Source of the DNA: an uncultured Bacteroidales bacterium
GTDB lineage: Bacteria; Bacteroidota; Bacteroidia; Bacteroidales; Muribaculaceae
Direction of reading: 5' to 3'
Length of the DNA stretch: 44,746 nucleotides
NCBI GenBank assembly: GCA_902779125.1
Contig: CACZAC010000020.1
Coordinates: 1 to 44,746, forward strand
The translations under genes and the position numbers were made by a program. Numbering within the stretch: the first letter of the stretch is position 1; the number at the start of each line of letters is the position of its first letter. Below the pieces are notes generated by a model, which saw only the letters and a list, made by a program, of their open reading frames with translations, ran no database searches and was not told the DNA's origin. Shown in pieces: positions 33,133 to 41,229 of the stretch.

Positions 33133-34326
33133 ATGCCTAAACTTTCAGAACGCAGCGTGAAGATGCCGGCATCGCCCATCCGAAAGCTTGCTCCGTTTGC
33201 CGCCGAAGCCAAGAAACGCGGTATCAAAGTGTATCACCTCAACATCGGACAGCCCGACATCCACACCCCCGAGGAAGGTCTTGAAGCAATCAAGCACGTG
33301 GACCGTAAGGTGTTGGAATACAGCCCCTCACAGGGCATCCCCAGCTATGTGGAGAAACTGGTAGGTTACTACAAGCGCTATAACATCGACCTGAGTGTGG
33401 ATGACATCATCGTGACCTGTGGTGGCAGTGAGGCCGTACAGATGGCCTTCATGGTGTGCCTCAATCCTGGTGACGAAGTCATTATTCCCGAGCCCGCTTA
33501 TGCCAATTACATGGGCTTTGCCTGTGAGACCGGTGCCGTGGTTCGCACCATCACCACCCACATCGAGGATGGTTTTGCCTTGCCTCCCGTTGAAGAGTTT
33601 GAGAAGGTCATCAACGAGCGCACCCGCGCCATCATGATCTGCAACCCCAACAACCCCACCGGTACCCTGTACAGCCGCGAGGAGCTGATGCGCCTGCGCG
33701 ACCTGGTGAAGAAATATGACCTCTTCCTGTTTGCCGATGAGGTTTACCGTGAATTCATCTACAGCGACGCTCCCTATACCAGCGCCATGCACCTCGAAGG
33801 AATCGAGAACAATGTCATCATGATTGACAGTGTATCGAAGCGCTATAGCGAGTGCGGTATCCGCATCGGTGCCTTCATCACCCGCAACAAGGAAGTGCGC
33901 GCTGCCGCTATGAAGCTGGCTCAGGCCCGTCTGAGTCCTCCCCTGCTCGGCCAACTCGTTGCCGAAGCATCGCTCGATGCTCCGCAGGCCTACCACAAGG
34001 GCGTCTATGACGAGTATATTGCCCGTCGCAACTGTCTGGTAGAGGGTCTGAACAAGATTCCCGGTGTTTTCTGCCCGATGCCCATGGGTGCATTCTACAC
34101 CGTTTCCCGTCTGCCTGTTGAAGACATTGACGACTTCTGCCGCTGGTGTCTTGAGGAGTTCAACTACGAGGGCGAGACCGTGATGGTGGCACCTGCCAGC
34201 GGTTTCTATGCTACCCCCGGTCTGGGCAAGAATGAGGTCCGCATGGCCTATGTGCTCAAGATTGAAGACCTGAAGCGTGCCCTGGTAGTGCTCGAGAAAG
34301 CACTCGAGGCCTACAACGCCCGCTAA
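33133..34326 (+). CDS. Class I/II PLP-dependent aminotransferase
   Basis: 397 residues. PLP-binding lysine K236 in IDSVSKRYSECGIRIG; other signatures are LNIGQPDIHTP, VTCGGSEAVQMAF, MICNPNNPTGTLYSREEL and FADEVYREFIYSD. The closing GMNEVRMAY-type segment (GLGKNEVRMAYVL) carries the substrate-carboxylate Arg. It belongs with the AspC/AlaT-like subgroup and likely makes or breaks down a common amino acid; the exact substrate cannot be read. It has its own promoter and a 13-bp hairpin after the stop, so it is monocistronic. Confidence 0.93.
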   Translation: MPKLSERSVKMPASPIRKLAPFAAEAKKRGIKVYHLNIGQPDIHTPEEGLEAIKHVDRKVLEYSPSQGIPSYVEKLVGYYKRYNIDLSVDDIIVTCGGSEAVQMAFMVCLNPGDEVIIPEPAYANYMGFACETGAVVRTITTHIEDGFALPPVEEFEKVINERTRAIMICNPNNPTGTLYSREELMRLRDLVKKYDLFLFADEVYREFIYSDAPYTSAMHLEGIENNVIMIDSVSKRYSECGIRIGAFITRNKEVRAAAMKLAQARLSPPLLGQLVAEASLDAPQAYHKGVYDEYIARRNCLVEGLNKIPGVFCPMPMGAFYTVSRLPVEDIDDFCRWCLEEFNYEGETVMVAPASGFYATPGLGKNEVRMAYVLKIEDLKRALVVLEKALEAYNAR

Positions 34327-34345
34327 CAGGAACATACAATAACAA

Positions 34346-34378
34346 GACAGCCGCCAGTGCGATGAACTGGCGGCTGTC
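34346..34378 (+). terminator. Hairpin after the aminotransferase gene
   Basis: A perfect 13-bp GC-rich stem (34346-34358 with 34366-34378) and 7-nt loop. The tail TCTTGTC is only weakly T-rich. A tandem array begins 16 nt later. Confidence 0.75.
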
Positions 34379-34393
34379 TCTTGTCAAAAGGAG

Positions 34394-34460
34394 GTCCGAC
34401 AGAAGTCGGACAAGGTCGGACAGTGTCAGACTTAGTCGGACATTGTCAGACAATGTCTGG
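34394..34460 (+). repeat. 10-bp-period tandem array of GTCxGAC units
   Basis: Seven GTC-led units start at 34394, 34405, 34415, 34425, 34435, 34445 and 34455; the first step is 11, the rest are exactly 10. The core is GTCGGAC or GTCAGAC, with three variable bases between. The first two units form an inverted repeat (GTCCGAC AGAA GTCGGAC), and 34441-34455 is a perfect palindrome around a single base. The array ends 9 nt before the -33 element of the next promoter. Confidence 0.9.
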
Positions 34461-34469
34461 TCATTCCTC

Positions 34470-34500
34470 TTGCAGGAGTGGTAAGAATTAAGTATTTTTG
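34470..34500 (+). promoter_or_regulatory. Promoter of the solute-binding-domain gene
   Basis: TTG at 34470-34472, spacer 20 nt, TATTTTTG at 34493-34500. The final G is the first base of an in-frame GTG that could be mistaken for a start; the first ATG is at 34524, giving a leader of about 17 nt. Confidence 0.72.
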
Positions 34501-34523
34501 TGGTCTTGAAAAACGCTGATCAG

Positions 34524-35366
34524 ATGATGAGACAACAACAGCCTGCCAAACGGGGACAGATGATTATTTATGTGATACTACTGGTTATCATTGTGGGTTT
34601 TATGATTGCTTTGAGTATGTGCGACAAACCTGTCGTGAATCCCGAATCCCGACCCAGTAGTGGTGACACGCTGGATATCGCCATCGAGTACTCGCCGGTG
34701 ACTTATTACACCTACGAGGACACGCTGGGCGGCTACAACTATGACCTGTTGCGCATGATGTCTGACAGCGCTGGCTGCCCCATGAAGTTTCATCCGGTAG
34801 TAACCCTGGAAAAAGCCATTGCCGGACTCGAGAACGGTCGCTATGACGTGGTGGTAGCGCAATTCCCCATGACAGCGGGCGACACCTCACGATTTGCCTT
34901 TACCGACCCCATCTACATTGACCAGCAAGTGCTGGTGCAGCGCCGTGGCAGCACCGCCATCCATTCACAGCTTGACCTGGCAGGCGACACGGTGTGGGTG
35001 GTCAAGGGTTCTCCCATGATTGAACGCATTGCCAGCCTGAGCCGCGAAATCGGCGACACCATCTATGTCCATGTTGATGAATTGTACGGTCCCGAACAAC
35101 TGATGATGATGGTGTCGGCGGGGGAAATACGCTACGCCGTGGTCAACCGTTCCATCGCTCGTGCCATGTCGTCACGACTGCCCAATCTGGACCGCTCGGT
35201 AGCCATCAGCCTGTCACAATTCCAGTCCTGGATGGTTGCCAAGAGTCGCAAGAGCCTGTGTGACAGCCTTAACCGTTGGCACAACCAGATAAAACTCGAC
35301 ACCGCAGCCTACGAGGGACTGCAACGACGCTACTTCGGTGGCACATTCCCCACATTGGCACGATAA
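34524..35366 (+). CDS. Membrane-anchored solute-binding (SBP_bac_3-like) domain protein
   Basis: 280 residues from ATG 34524 (tandem ATG at 34527). A single hydrophobic segment (MIIYVILLVIIVGFMIALSM, about residues 13-32) anchors it; the following Cys lacks a standard lipobox, as Met precedes it. The remainder follows family 3 periplasmic binding proteins: LDIAIEYSPVTYYTY, GYNYDLLRMMSDSAG, LENGRYDVVVAQFPMT, FAFTDPIYIDQQVLVQR, and lobe-2 segments. This is the arrangement of the N-terminal half of MltF without the lytic transglycosylase domain. No ABC permease or ATPase gene is near. Role unknown: perhaps a ligand sensor or partner of a cell-wall enzyme. Confidence 0.85.
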   Translation: MMRQQQPAKRGQMIIYVILLVIIVGFMIALSMCDKPVVNPESRPSSGDTLDIAIEYSPVTYYTYEDTLGGYNYDLLRMMSDSAGCPMKFHPVVTLEKAIAGLENGRYDVVVAQFPMTAGDTSRFAFTDPIYIDQQVLVQRRGSTAIHSQLDLAGDTVWVVKGSPMIERIASLSREIGDTIYVHVDELYGPEQLMMMVSAGEIRYAVVNRSIARAMSSRLPNLDRSVAISLSQFQSWMVAKSRKSLCDSLNRWHNQIKLDTAAYEGLQRRYFGGTFPTLAR

Positions 35367-35438
35367 TTGCAGTAATTTTATATATTTCACCCCTTAAAGA
35401 TAGTTTCAACAAATTAACGGATTAACACATCAAGCATT

Positions 35439-37106
35439 ATGTTTATCACTAAAAGGAAAAAATACTCGGCAAAATCAGCATTTGAGAAGTTCCTCAAAGA
35501 GTATAATTGTACTTATACTGTCCATGAGGAAGAAAGCACGACAATTTACAACTTTGAGTTCCAGGCAGGACATTTTGTCGCTGCCATCCGCAAGCAGGAT
35601 GATTGCATTGAAGTCACCTACCCGACCATTGACCAACAGCCCATCAGCCTGTTGCCGCTCATCAGGTCAAAGTGCAACGACCACAACTACAGCAACATCC
35701 TGTTCAAGTACACTTACTCCATCGACCACAAGGACGATCAAGTGAGCATCCACTTGTCATTCTTCAACAACCAGGTTAACAGCGACACCATGGTGCAGCA
35801 GCTCAAAGCCGCATTCCACTTCCAGCACGATTGGCAACGCGACCTCAACGAGGCGTCTTCTATCGCTAAGGATAACGAGAACAGCGATTTGGAAAGCACA
35901 CTTTATAAGCACCAGCGCGAGATGTTTCTCCTGCGACAGTTGGAACTGAGACATCAGTTCAACGGAGCGGCCACCGAACTGTCCAGCGGCATGGCTCCCC
36001 TCTCCCTGTGGCAGTTGCTCGAAACTGTAGCACCATTGCCTAACGCCAAACTGCTCTTCTTGACGGTTAACACGGTCAGCGGTCAGCAGCAGTTGAAGGA
36101 CGAGGATGACATCCGCGCATTTGACCTGCGCCACGCACTGGTCGAGGGAAACGGTAAGGACGCCCGACTGGCACGCGATTATGCCGTACTCGACCTGCAC
36201 TATAACCAGGGTGCCGACCTCATGCCGCGAGTAGCGACTATCACCATCACAGCCGAGGGCGAAGATGAACACGCCATCTACTCCCGCGTGACCGTCACCC
36301 TGCCGCCACGCAACATCAGCCGCACCAACTCATTGAGCAACGAGGCACGTCAACCCCTCACGGTCACCATGCTCATTGCACTTGACCGCAGCGACGACAA
36401 GAAGCATTATCAGGAGTTTGACTACATGTGGACCGACGCTTTGCTTAAGGCCAAGAACAACGAGCAAGACAGCATGAGCGAGGAGCAAGAGCTCTTGAGC
36501 CAGGTACATAACGCCGATGTAGCCTATAATCTCTACTGGGGTGAACAGTTGTTCAACAGCAACCGCTACTATGAGGCCATCCTGCATCTGGAGAATGTGT
36601 TCAACAGCTATCGCGAGACTTTCTTCGACATGAAAGCCGAGCAGAGGCATGTGTTCATGGAGGCGGCCTACAAACTGGGGTTCTGCTACAACGAGCTGGG
36701 ACTTTACAAGCAGGCGTTCTACTATCTTGACCTCATGGCCAACGACGGCAACATCCGCCACACCATGGAACTGGTCAATGCCATGGCTAACAGCAAGGAC
36801 ATGCGCCTGTTCAATTACACCGAGAGCATCATGGACGAGGTGAAGCGCAACTTTGACCTAGAGGATGAACTGCCCGATAATATCAAGGATTTCATCAATT
36901 TCCTGCGCCGACGCCGCGGTTATGCATACATCGACTTCAACCAGCTTGACCAAGCCGAAAAAATCTTCACCAAGATGCTGGACGAGGAAGAGAACGCCGA
37001 CTATGCCATCAACGAACTGGCATACATCAAGAAGTTGCGCCAGCAACGAGGTGAAAACATCGCACCCTCACCTCAAGCGCCGCCAAAGGGAGACTTACCC
37101 TTCTAA
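35439..37106 (+). CDS. Tetratricopeptide-repeat protein of unknown function
   Basis: 555 residues, no signal peptide. The N-terminal 120 residues (KSAFEKFLKEYNCTYTVHEEES, FEFQAGHFVAAIRKQDDCIEV) resemble a YbjN/T3S-chaperone-like alpha/beta module. The middle is mixed alpha/beta. The C-terminal third carries TPR-like helices: AYNLYWGEQLFNSNRYYEAI, AAYKLGFCYNELGLYKQAFY, AYIDFNQLDQAEKIFTKML. Likely a cytoplasmic scaffold or chaperone; I do not recognise a named family. It starts 72 nt after the solute-binding-domain gene and ends in a strong bidirectional terminator. Proline-rich C terminus (APSPQAPPKGDLPF). Confidence 0.85.
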   Translation: MFITKRKKYSAKSAFEKFLKEYNCTYTVHEEESTTIYNFEFQAGHFVAAIRKQDDCIEVTYPTIDQQPISLLPLIRSKCNDHNYSNILFKYTYSIDHKDDQVSIHLSFFNNQVNSDTMVQQLKAAFHFQHDWQRDLNEASSIAKDNENSDLESTLYKHQREMFLLRQLELRHQFNGAATELSSGMAPLSLWQLLETVAPLPNAKLLFLTVNTVSGQQQLKDEDDIRAFDLRHALVEGNGKDARLARDYAVLDLHYNQGADLMPRVATITITAEGEDEHAIYSRVTVTLPPRNISRTNSLSNEARQPLTVTMLIALDRSDDKKHYQEFDYMWTDALLKAKNNEQDSMSEEQELLSQVHNADVAYNLYWGEQLFNSNRYYEAILHLENVFNSYRETFFDMKAEQRHVFMEAAYKLGFCYNELGLYKQAFYYLDLMANDGNIRHTMELVNAMANSKDMRLFNYTESIMDEVKRNFDLEDELPDNIKDFINFLRRRRGYAYIDFNQLDQAEKIFTKMLDEEENADYAINELAYIKKLRQQRGENIAPSPQAPPKGDLPF

Positions 37107-37123
37107 CGGGAAGTATCTTTATC

Positions 37124-37172
37124 AAACAAGCCGCCAAGCCCGATTGATTGTCGTGGGCTTGGCGGCTTGTTT
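37124..37172. terminator. Bidirectional intrinsic terminator
   Basis: A perfect 18-bp stem (37124-37141 with 37155-37172) and 13-nt loop lie between convergent genes; a short T run follows on the plus strand. Confidence 0.88.
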
Positions 37173-37190
37173 TGGTCATCAGACCTGAAA

Positions 37191-37598
37191 TCAATAGGTC
37201 ATGCGAGCTTCCATTTCCTTGGCCTGGTCTATCATGCGCTGGATTTCACTCTCAACGGGAACACGGCCACACAGGTGACGTTCCTCGTTGATTTCGGCCA
37301 CCTTGGCAGCCAGGTTTGCTGCTACGCGGTGACGCAGCTCCTTAACCGTGTCAACTCCAGCAACCTCCAACAGCTCGGCGAATTGCGGACCGATGCCGTT
37401 GATGCGGAACAGGTCAGCGTGATTGGTCCACCTGAGAATCAGTTTCTCGCTGATGCCGGTCTTCTCGGCAAGTTCCTTGCGTCCTGCGGGAGCAGCGCAA
37501 CGATCGAGCAGTTGTTCTACAGTCTCAATACCCTCGGCTTGCAGTTTGGGGGCGTAAGCTTCGCCAATACCCTCAATGTCAATAATCTTGTAGCTCAT
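37191..37598 (-). CDS. DUF4332 (helix-hairpin-helix-like) protein
   Basis: 135 residues from ATG 37598, where MSYKIIDIEGIGEAYAPKLQAEGI is the family's start. A second GIG helix-hairpin-helix block, LFRINGIGPQFAELLEVAGV, follows near residue 65; both are DNA-binding-type HhH motifs (hxxhxGhGxxxAxxLxxxGh). Remaining C-terminal helix ends in a Glu/Met-rich tail. The DUF4332 family has no established function; nucleoid or nucleic-acid contact is inferred from the HhH motifs. A longer frame upstream is rejected since it begins with low-complexity, leader-like residues. Confidence 0.88.
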   Translation of the reverse strand: MSYKIIDIEGIGEAYAPKLQAEGIETVEQLLDRCAAPAGRKELAEKTGISEKLILRWTNHADLFRINGIGPQFAELLEVAGVDTVKELRHRVAANLAAKVAEINEERHLCGRVPVESEIQRMIDQAKEMEARMTY

Positions 37599-37728
37599 TT
37601 TGTGAAATAATTTATTGGATGAATAACTTGAATTATGAAAAGTCAAAAAACATCTGCGCTATAAAATTACAAATCTTATCTTAATCCGACAAATAATTCA
37701 CATTTTTTAATCATTGGAAGCGGTTTCT

Positions 37729-38904
37729 TTACCGTCGGCCCGTTAAAATACCGCAGAGCCTGGGCGCAAATTTCCTCAACAGCCAATAAGCCATGACACA
37801 TAATGCAATCAGCAGAAACGCCGCCAACAGGTACCTGAGTATCAACATCAGGACATTGCCGCTGCCTAACAGGGCCTTAAAAATGCCGTAACTGAATTCC
37901 AACAACAATGCATGGGCCACAAAGATGAAGAATGAGCTGTTGCTGAGCAACGCTGGAATGCGATGACCCTTTTTTAACGCCCAGACAGCCAGCGCCATTG
38001 CCGCCATACTGCCCGCCAACGTAAAGAAAGGGCAGACCCAGCTAATCTTGAGGTTATCTTGAGCATCAAAGCCAACTGTCATGATGGTAGCCACCAACAA
38101 GACAATGGCAACGAACCAAACCACATAACGGTACCGCCACGCCAATTGGGGCAAATTAATCTGATTCAGGTTCATGTATGCTCCAGCGCCGAAAAAGAAC
38201 AGCGATGTCATGGTGATGCCCAACACCAAGGGCACTGCCGAGACATAACAGAAGAGCAACAACAAGAGCCCCCACACCCTCAGATACCTGAACAGGCACC
38301 ACAGCAACGGAGACAGAACCATCACCACCATCAGATCCCTCAAGAACCACAACGGCTGCAAACAAGGGCTCATCATCACTTGAGTTACACCAAACCAACT
38401 GGGTGGCCCGGCCCATTCATGGGAACACCAATAGAGAGACCATAAATCATGGTTTAAGATATAGTCCTTGGCAGCCTGGAATCCCTCGTGTCGCATGAGG
38501 GCCAGTAATACAGTCAAAATAGCGATGGTATTCCACAACAGAAACGGCACCAGTAATGTCTTGCAACGCTTCTTCAGTTTGTCAAGATAGACGCTCCACT
38601 TCCAGTCATGCAGACGATTAAAGAACAAATAACCGGAAATGAAGAAGAACATAGGCACTGCAACCTGTGCCAAGGCAATGCTGATTGTTCGCCTGAGCAC
38701 ATCATACACTCCTATCCCCTCAAGACTGGAATTTAACATGACGCTAGGAGCCTTGACGTGAATAAACACGACCAAAACCATCAACGGGAACCTCAGCCAA
38801 TTGAAAACCTCATATTGCAGCTCCCGAGGATTCATTTGTATTCTTTCGTTGCCTGACGACATGTTCTTCAACTTCCTTGACGTGAATGGGAAGATTTCCA
38901 CCAT
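37729..38904 (-). CDS. Acyltransferase family 3 membrane protein
   Basis: 391 residues with about ten hydrophobic helices. The family signature is VFNWLRFPLMVLVVFIHVKAPS, holding the catalytic-type His, and later VPMFFFISGYLFF and WFLRDLMVVMVLSPLLWCL. Such enzymes O-acetylate surface polysaccharide, peptidoglycan or other sugars in the inner membrane. Start uncertain: ATG 38904 sits about 10 nt after the predicted transcription start, and 38862 (MSSGNERIQ) is a good alternative. No glycan-synthesis cluster is adjacent, so the acceptor is unknown. Confidence 0.87.
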   Translation of the reverse strand: MVEIFPFTSRKLKNMSSGNERIQMNPRELQYEVFNWLRFPLMVLVVFIHVKAPSVMLNSSLEGIGVYDVLRRTISIALAQVAVPMFFFISGYLFFNRLHDWKWSVYLDKLKKRCKTLLVPFLLWNTIAILTVLLALMRHEGFQAAKDYILNHDLWSLYWCSHEWAGPPSWFGVTQVMMSPCLQPLWFLRDLMVVMVLSPLLWCLFRYLRVWGLLLLLFCYVSAVPLVLGITMTSLFFFGAGAYMNLNQINLPQLAWRYRYVVWFVAIVLLVATIMTVGFDAQDNLKISWVCPFFTLAGSMAAMALAVWALKKGHRIPALLSNSSFFIFVAHALLLEFSYGIFKALLGSGNVLMLILRYLLAAFLLIALCVMAYWLLRKFAPRLCGILTGRR

Positions 38905-38920
38905 CAGCAGGATGCAAGTG

Positions 38921-38928
38921 CAAAGTTA
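38921..38928 (-). promoter_or_regulatory. -7 box for the acyltransferase gene
   Basis: Minus strand TAACTTTG, perfect TAnnTTTG, 16 nt before the upstream ATG and 58 nt before the alternative start. No -33 identified. Confidence 0.5.
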
Positions 38929-38970
38929 CAACATTTATTGTGACTTTCATCATATAGCCACATCTCTAAC

Positions 38971-39012
38971 AAAAAAAGAACCCCGGAAACGATGTTATCG
39001 GTTCCAGGGTTC
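38971..39012 (-). terminator. Intrinsic terminator of the aquaporin gene
   Basis: A 16-position stem (38978-38993 with 38997-39012; 14 pairs match) with a 3-nt loop, followed on the minus strand by seven T residues. Confidence 0.85.
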
Positions 39013-39035
39013 GTCTTTTACTCTACAAAAAAACA

Positions 39036-39725
39036 TTACTCAGCTTTCTTGGCGCAGTCACAATCGATGACCTTCCAGATGATGGCTGCCAATGCGCCAC
39101 CTACCAGCGGGCCAACGATGAAGATCCACAGGTTAGCGAGAGCTGTGCCACCCTGGAAAACGGCAGGAGCAATGGAGCGGGCGGGGTTCACCGAAGTGCC
39201 CGTGTAGCGGATGCACACCAGGTGAACGAGTACCAGCGACAAACCGATGGCAAGGCCAGCGAAGTTGTTGGTAGCGCCATTGGTCTTGGCAGTTGCACCC
39301 AGCACGACAAGCACAAACACACAGGTGAAAATAATCTCGGCCAGCAAGCCTCCCATCACCGAAACACCTTCCTGCAAGTCATTGGCACCAGTGCCCTCCA
39401 TACCCATCACATTGGTGGTGAGCAGATAAAGCAAAGCCGAACCGATGAAAGCACCGATGATTTGGAAAACAATGTACATTCCACAGTCCTTAGCGCTCAT
39501 GCGACCGCTCAGGAACACGCCCAGCGTGATGGCCGGATTGATATGGCAACCGCTGATGCCACCGATGGTGTAAGCCATGGCTACCACAGCAAGACCGAAG
39601 GCCAAAGCCGTACCGACAACTGCGGGAATGTTGGTAATGGGGTTGCAACCCAGACTAACGGCAACGCCACAGCCCATGAGAACCAGGACCATCGTGCCTA
39701 CCATTTCTGCTAAATACTTCTTCAT
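39036..39725 (-). CDS. aqpZ: MIP-family channel, aquaporin Z-like
   Basis: 229 residues, six transmembrane helices plus the two NPA half-helices: GCHINPAITLGVFLSGR and GTSVNPARSIAPAVFQGG. The Arg after the second NPA (selectivity filter) is present. The sequence pattern (AEMVGTMVLVLMGCGVAV; TFxxV segments) matches water-selective AqpZ rather than glycerol facilitators, whose second motif is NPARDxGPR. It equilibrates water across the inner membrane. It is monocistronic, with its own promoter (39809-39839) and terminator. The C terminus (DCDCAKKAE) has two Cys. Confidence 0.94.
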   Translation of the reverse strand: MKKYLAEMVGTMVLVLMGCGVAVSLGCNPITNIPAVVGTALAFGLAVVAMAYTIGGISGCHINPAITLGVFLSGRMSAKDCGMYIVFQIIGAFIGSALLYLLTTNVMGMEGTGANDLQEGVSVMGGLLAEIIFTCVFVLVVLGATAKTNGATNNFAGLAIGLSLVLVHLVCIRYTGTSVNPARSIAPAVFQGGTALANLWIFIVGPLVGGALAAIIWKVIDCDCAKKAE

Positions 39726-39808
39726 AATGCTAAAAATAATATTAGTTAAACATCTTGATTATCAATCACGAAAACTATCTATCTCCTTTGAGAAACAGTT
39801 GGAATGGG

Positions 39809-39839
39809 CAAACTTAGCATTTTTTAATTAAAAGTGCAA
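39809..39839 (-). promoter_or_regulatory. Promoter of the aquaporin gene
   Basis: Minus strand TTG (39839-39837), 20-nt spacer, TAAGTTTG (39816-39809). The leader to the ATG at 39725 is about 77 nt. Confidence 0.65.
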
Positions 39840-39860
39840 GAAAAAAAGATAAAAACTTCC

Positions 39861-39868
39861 TATATTTG
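39861..39868 (+). promoter_or_regulatory. -7 box for the UDP-glucose dehydrogenase homologue
   Basis: TATATTTG, perfect TAnnTTTG, 44 nt before the ATG at 39913. No TTG at -33 distance. Confidence 0.55.
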
Positions 39869-39912
39869 CAGATTAAAACACTTGATAACTTTATAACAAA
39901 GACTATAGCTCT

Positions 39913-41229
39913 ATGAACGTTTCAATAGTAGGAACAGGATATGTCGGTTTGGTGAGCGGCACATGCTTTGCCGACTTGGGTGTCAATGTGACCTGTGTAG
40001 ATAGTGACAGCCAAAAGATTAACCGTCTGGTGTATGGCGCAATCCCTATCTATGAGCCCGGACTGGACAATATGATCAACCGCAATGTCACCGACAAGCG
40101 GCTCATTTTCTCGAGCGACTACAAGCAGGGATTCATTGACCAGGACTTTGTGTTCTGTGCCATCGACACCACAGCCAGCGAGGACGGTTCCACCGATTTG
40201 ACTCCTATTCTGGACATCGCCAAGGACTTCGGCGAAAACATTACCCGCTACAGCGTTTTTGTCATTAAGTCTACCGTGCCTGTCGGTACTGCCCAGCATG
40301 TGACAAAGATTATTGCCGATACGCTAGAAGCCCGTGGAGCCAGCGACATCAAGTTTGACGTCGCCAGCAACCCCGACTTCCTTACCGAGGGCAATGGCAT
40401 CAAGGACTTCATGAAGCCTGACCGCATCGTCATCGGCACCGAGACACCCACGGCACGACAAGCCATGGAGCGCCTGTACCGTACCATCCTGATGCACAAC
40501 AACCGCACGGTCATCTACACCGACACACGCACTGCCGAGATGATTAAATATGCCGCCACCTCGATGCTCGCCACCCGTGTGAGCTTCATGAACGAGATTG
40601 CCAACCTGTGTGAGATTGTTGGAGCCGACGTCAATGTGGTGCGCCACGGCGTGGGCACTGACAGTCGCATCGGTCCCAAATATATCTTCCCGGGCTGCGG
40701 ATACGGCGGCACGCTGTTCCCTCAAGACATCAACGACTTGATTAAAATCGGCAACGAACACAACTTCGACATGGAGATTCTCAAGGCCGTGGAGAATGTC
40801 AACATCCGCCAGAAACGTATTCTCTTCAAGAAACTCAACAACCACTTCAAGGGCAACCTCGAGGGCAAGACCGTTGCCCTGTGGGGCCTGAGTTTCAAGC
40901 CTGAAACTGACGATATGACCGCCGCCCCCGCCATCGACACCATCAACCTGCTCATGGAGTCAGGGTGTCATGTCCGCGTCTATGACCCCGTGGCTATGAA
41001 TGCCACCAAGCGCCGCTGGAGCAACGTCTATTGCGGACTTGACATGTATGATGCTGTTAAGGGTGCTGACGCTGTACTGCTGCTCACCGAATGGCGCCAA
41101 TTCCGCATTCCTGCTTGGCAGACTGTCAAGAAACTGATGAAGACACCTCTCATCATTGACGGACGCAACGTGTATGACGGCAAAGAACTTGAGGAAATGG
41201 GCTTCACCTACTATTGCATCGGACGATAA
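39913..41229 (+). CDS. UDP-glucose/GDP-mannose dehydrogenase family protein lacking the catalytic cysteine
   Basis: 438 residues with the full family architecture: NAD-binding VGTGYVGLVSG (6-16), central domain and C-terminal UDP-binding domain (ALWGLSFKPETDDM, LLLTEWRQF, IIDGRNVYD). Family enzymes oxidise UDP-glucose to UDP-glucuronate in two steps using a Cys in GGSCFPKD. Here that block is PGCGYGGTLFPQD: Leu268 replaces Cys and Gln271 replaces Lys. Asn after KYAA is Thr216, and the Glu of NPEF is Asp155. Thr121, Glu159, Lys212 and Asp272 remain. Codon use and length look normal, so this is not obviously a pseudogene. It may perform only a partial oxidation, or a different reaction. Monocistronic, followed by a 9-bp tandem array. 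Confidence 0.88.
   Translation: MNVSIVGTGYVGLVSGTCFADLGVNVTCVDSDSQKINRLVYGAIPIYEPGLDNMINRNVTDKRLIFSSDYKQGFIDQDFVFCAIDTTASEDGSTDLTPILDIAKDFGENITRYSVFVIKSTVPVGTAQHVTKIIADTLEARGASDIKFDVASNPDFLTEGNGIKDFMKPDRIVIGTETPTARQAMERLYRTILMHNNRTVIYTDTRTAEMIKYAATSMLATRVSFMNEIANLCEIVGADVNVVRHGVGTDSRIGPKYIFPGCGYGGTLFPQDINDLIKIGNEHNFDMEILKAVENVNIRQKRILFKKLNNHFKGNLEGKTVALWGLSFKPETDDMTAAPAIDTINLLMESGCHVRVYDPVAMNATKRRWSNVYCGLDMYDAVKGADAVLLLTEWRQFRIPAWQTVKKLMKTPLIIDGRNVYDGKELEEMGFTYYCIGR

Noticed and set aside
33328-34335. 335-codon open frame antisense to the aminotransferase
   Set aside because: Same reasoning: the plus-strand frame carries all aminotransferase motifs, and the antisense product has no signature.
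34394-34460. CRISPR array
   Set aside because: Units are 10 bp with 3-bp variable parts; CRISPR repeats and spacers are each about 25-40 bp, and no cas genes are present.
40696-40698. Cys262 of the dehydrogenase homologue as a replacement catalytic cysteine
   Set aside because: It is six residues before the catalytic position, where the family often has Phe, Val or Cys before GYGG; geometry makes direct substitution unlikely, though it was kept as a remote possibility in the finding.
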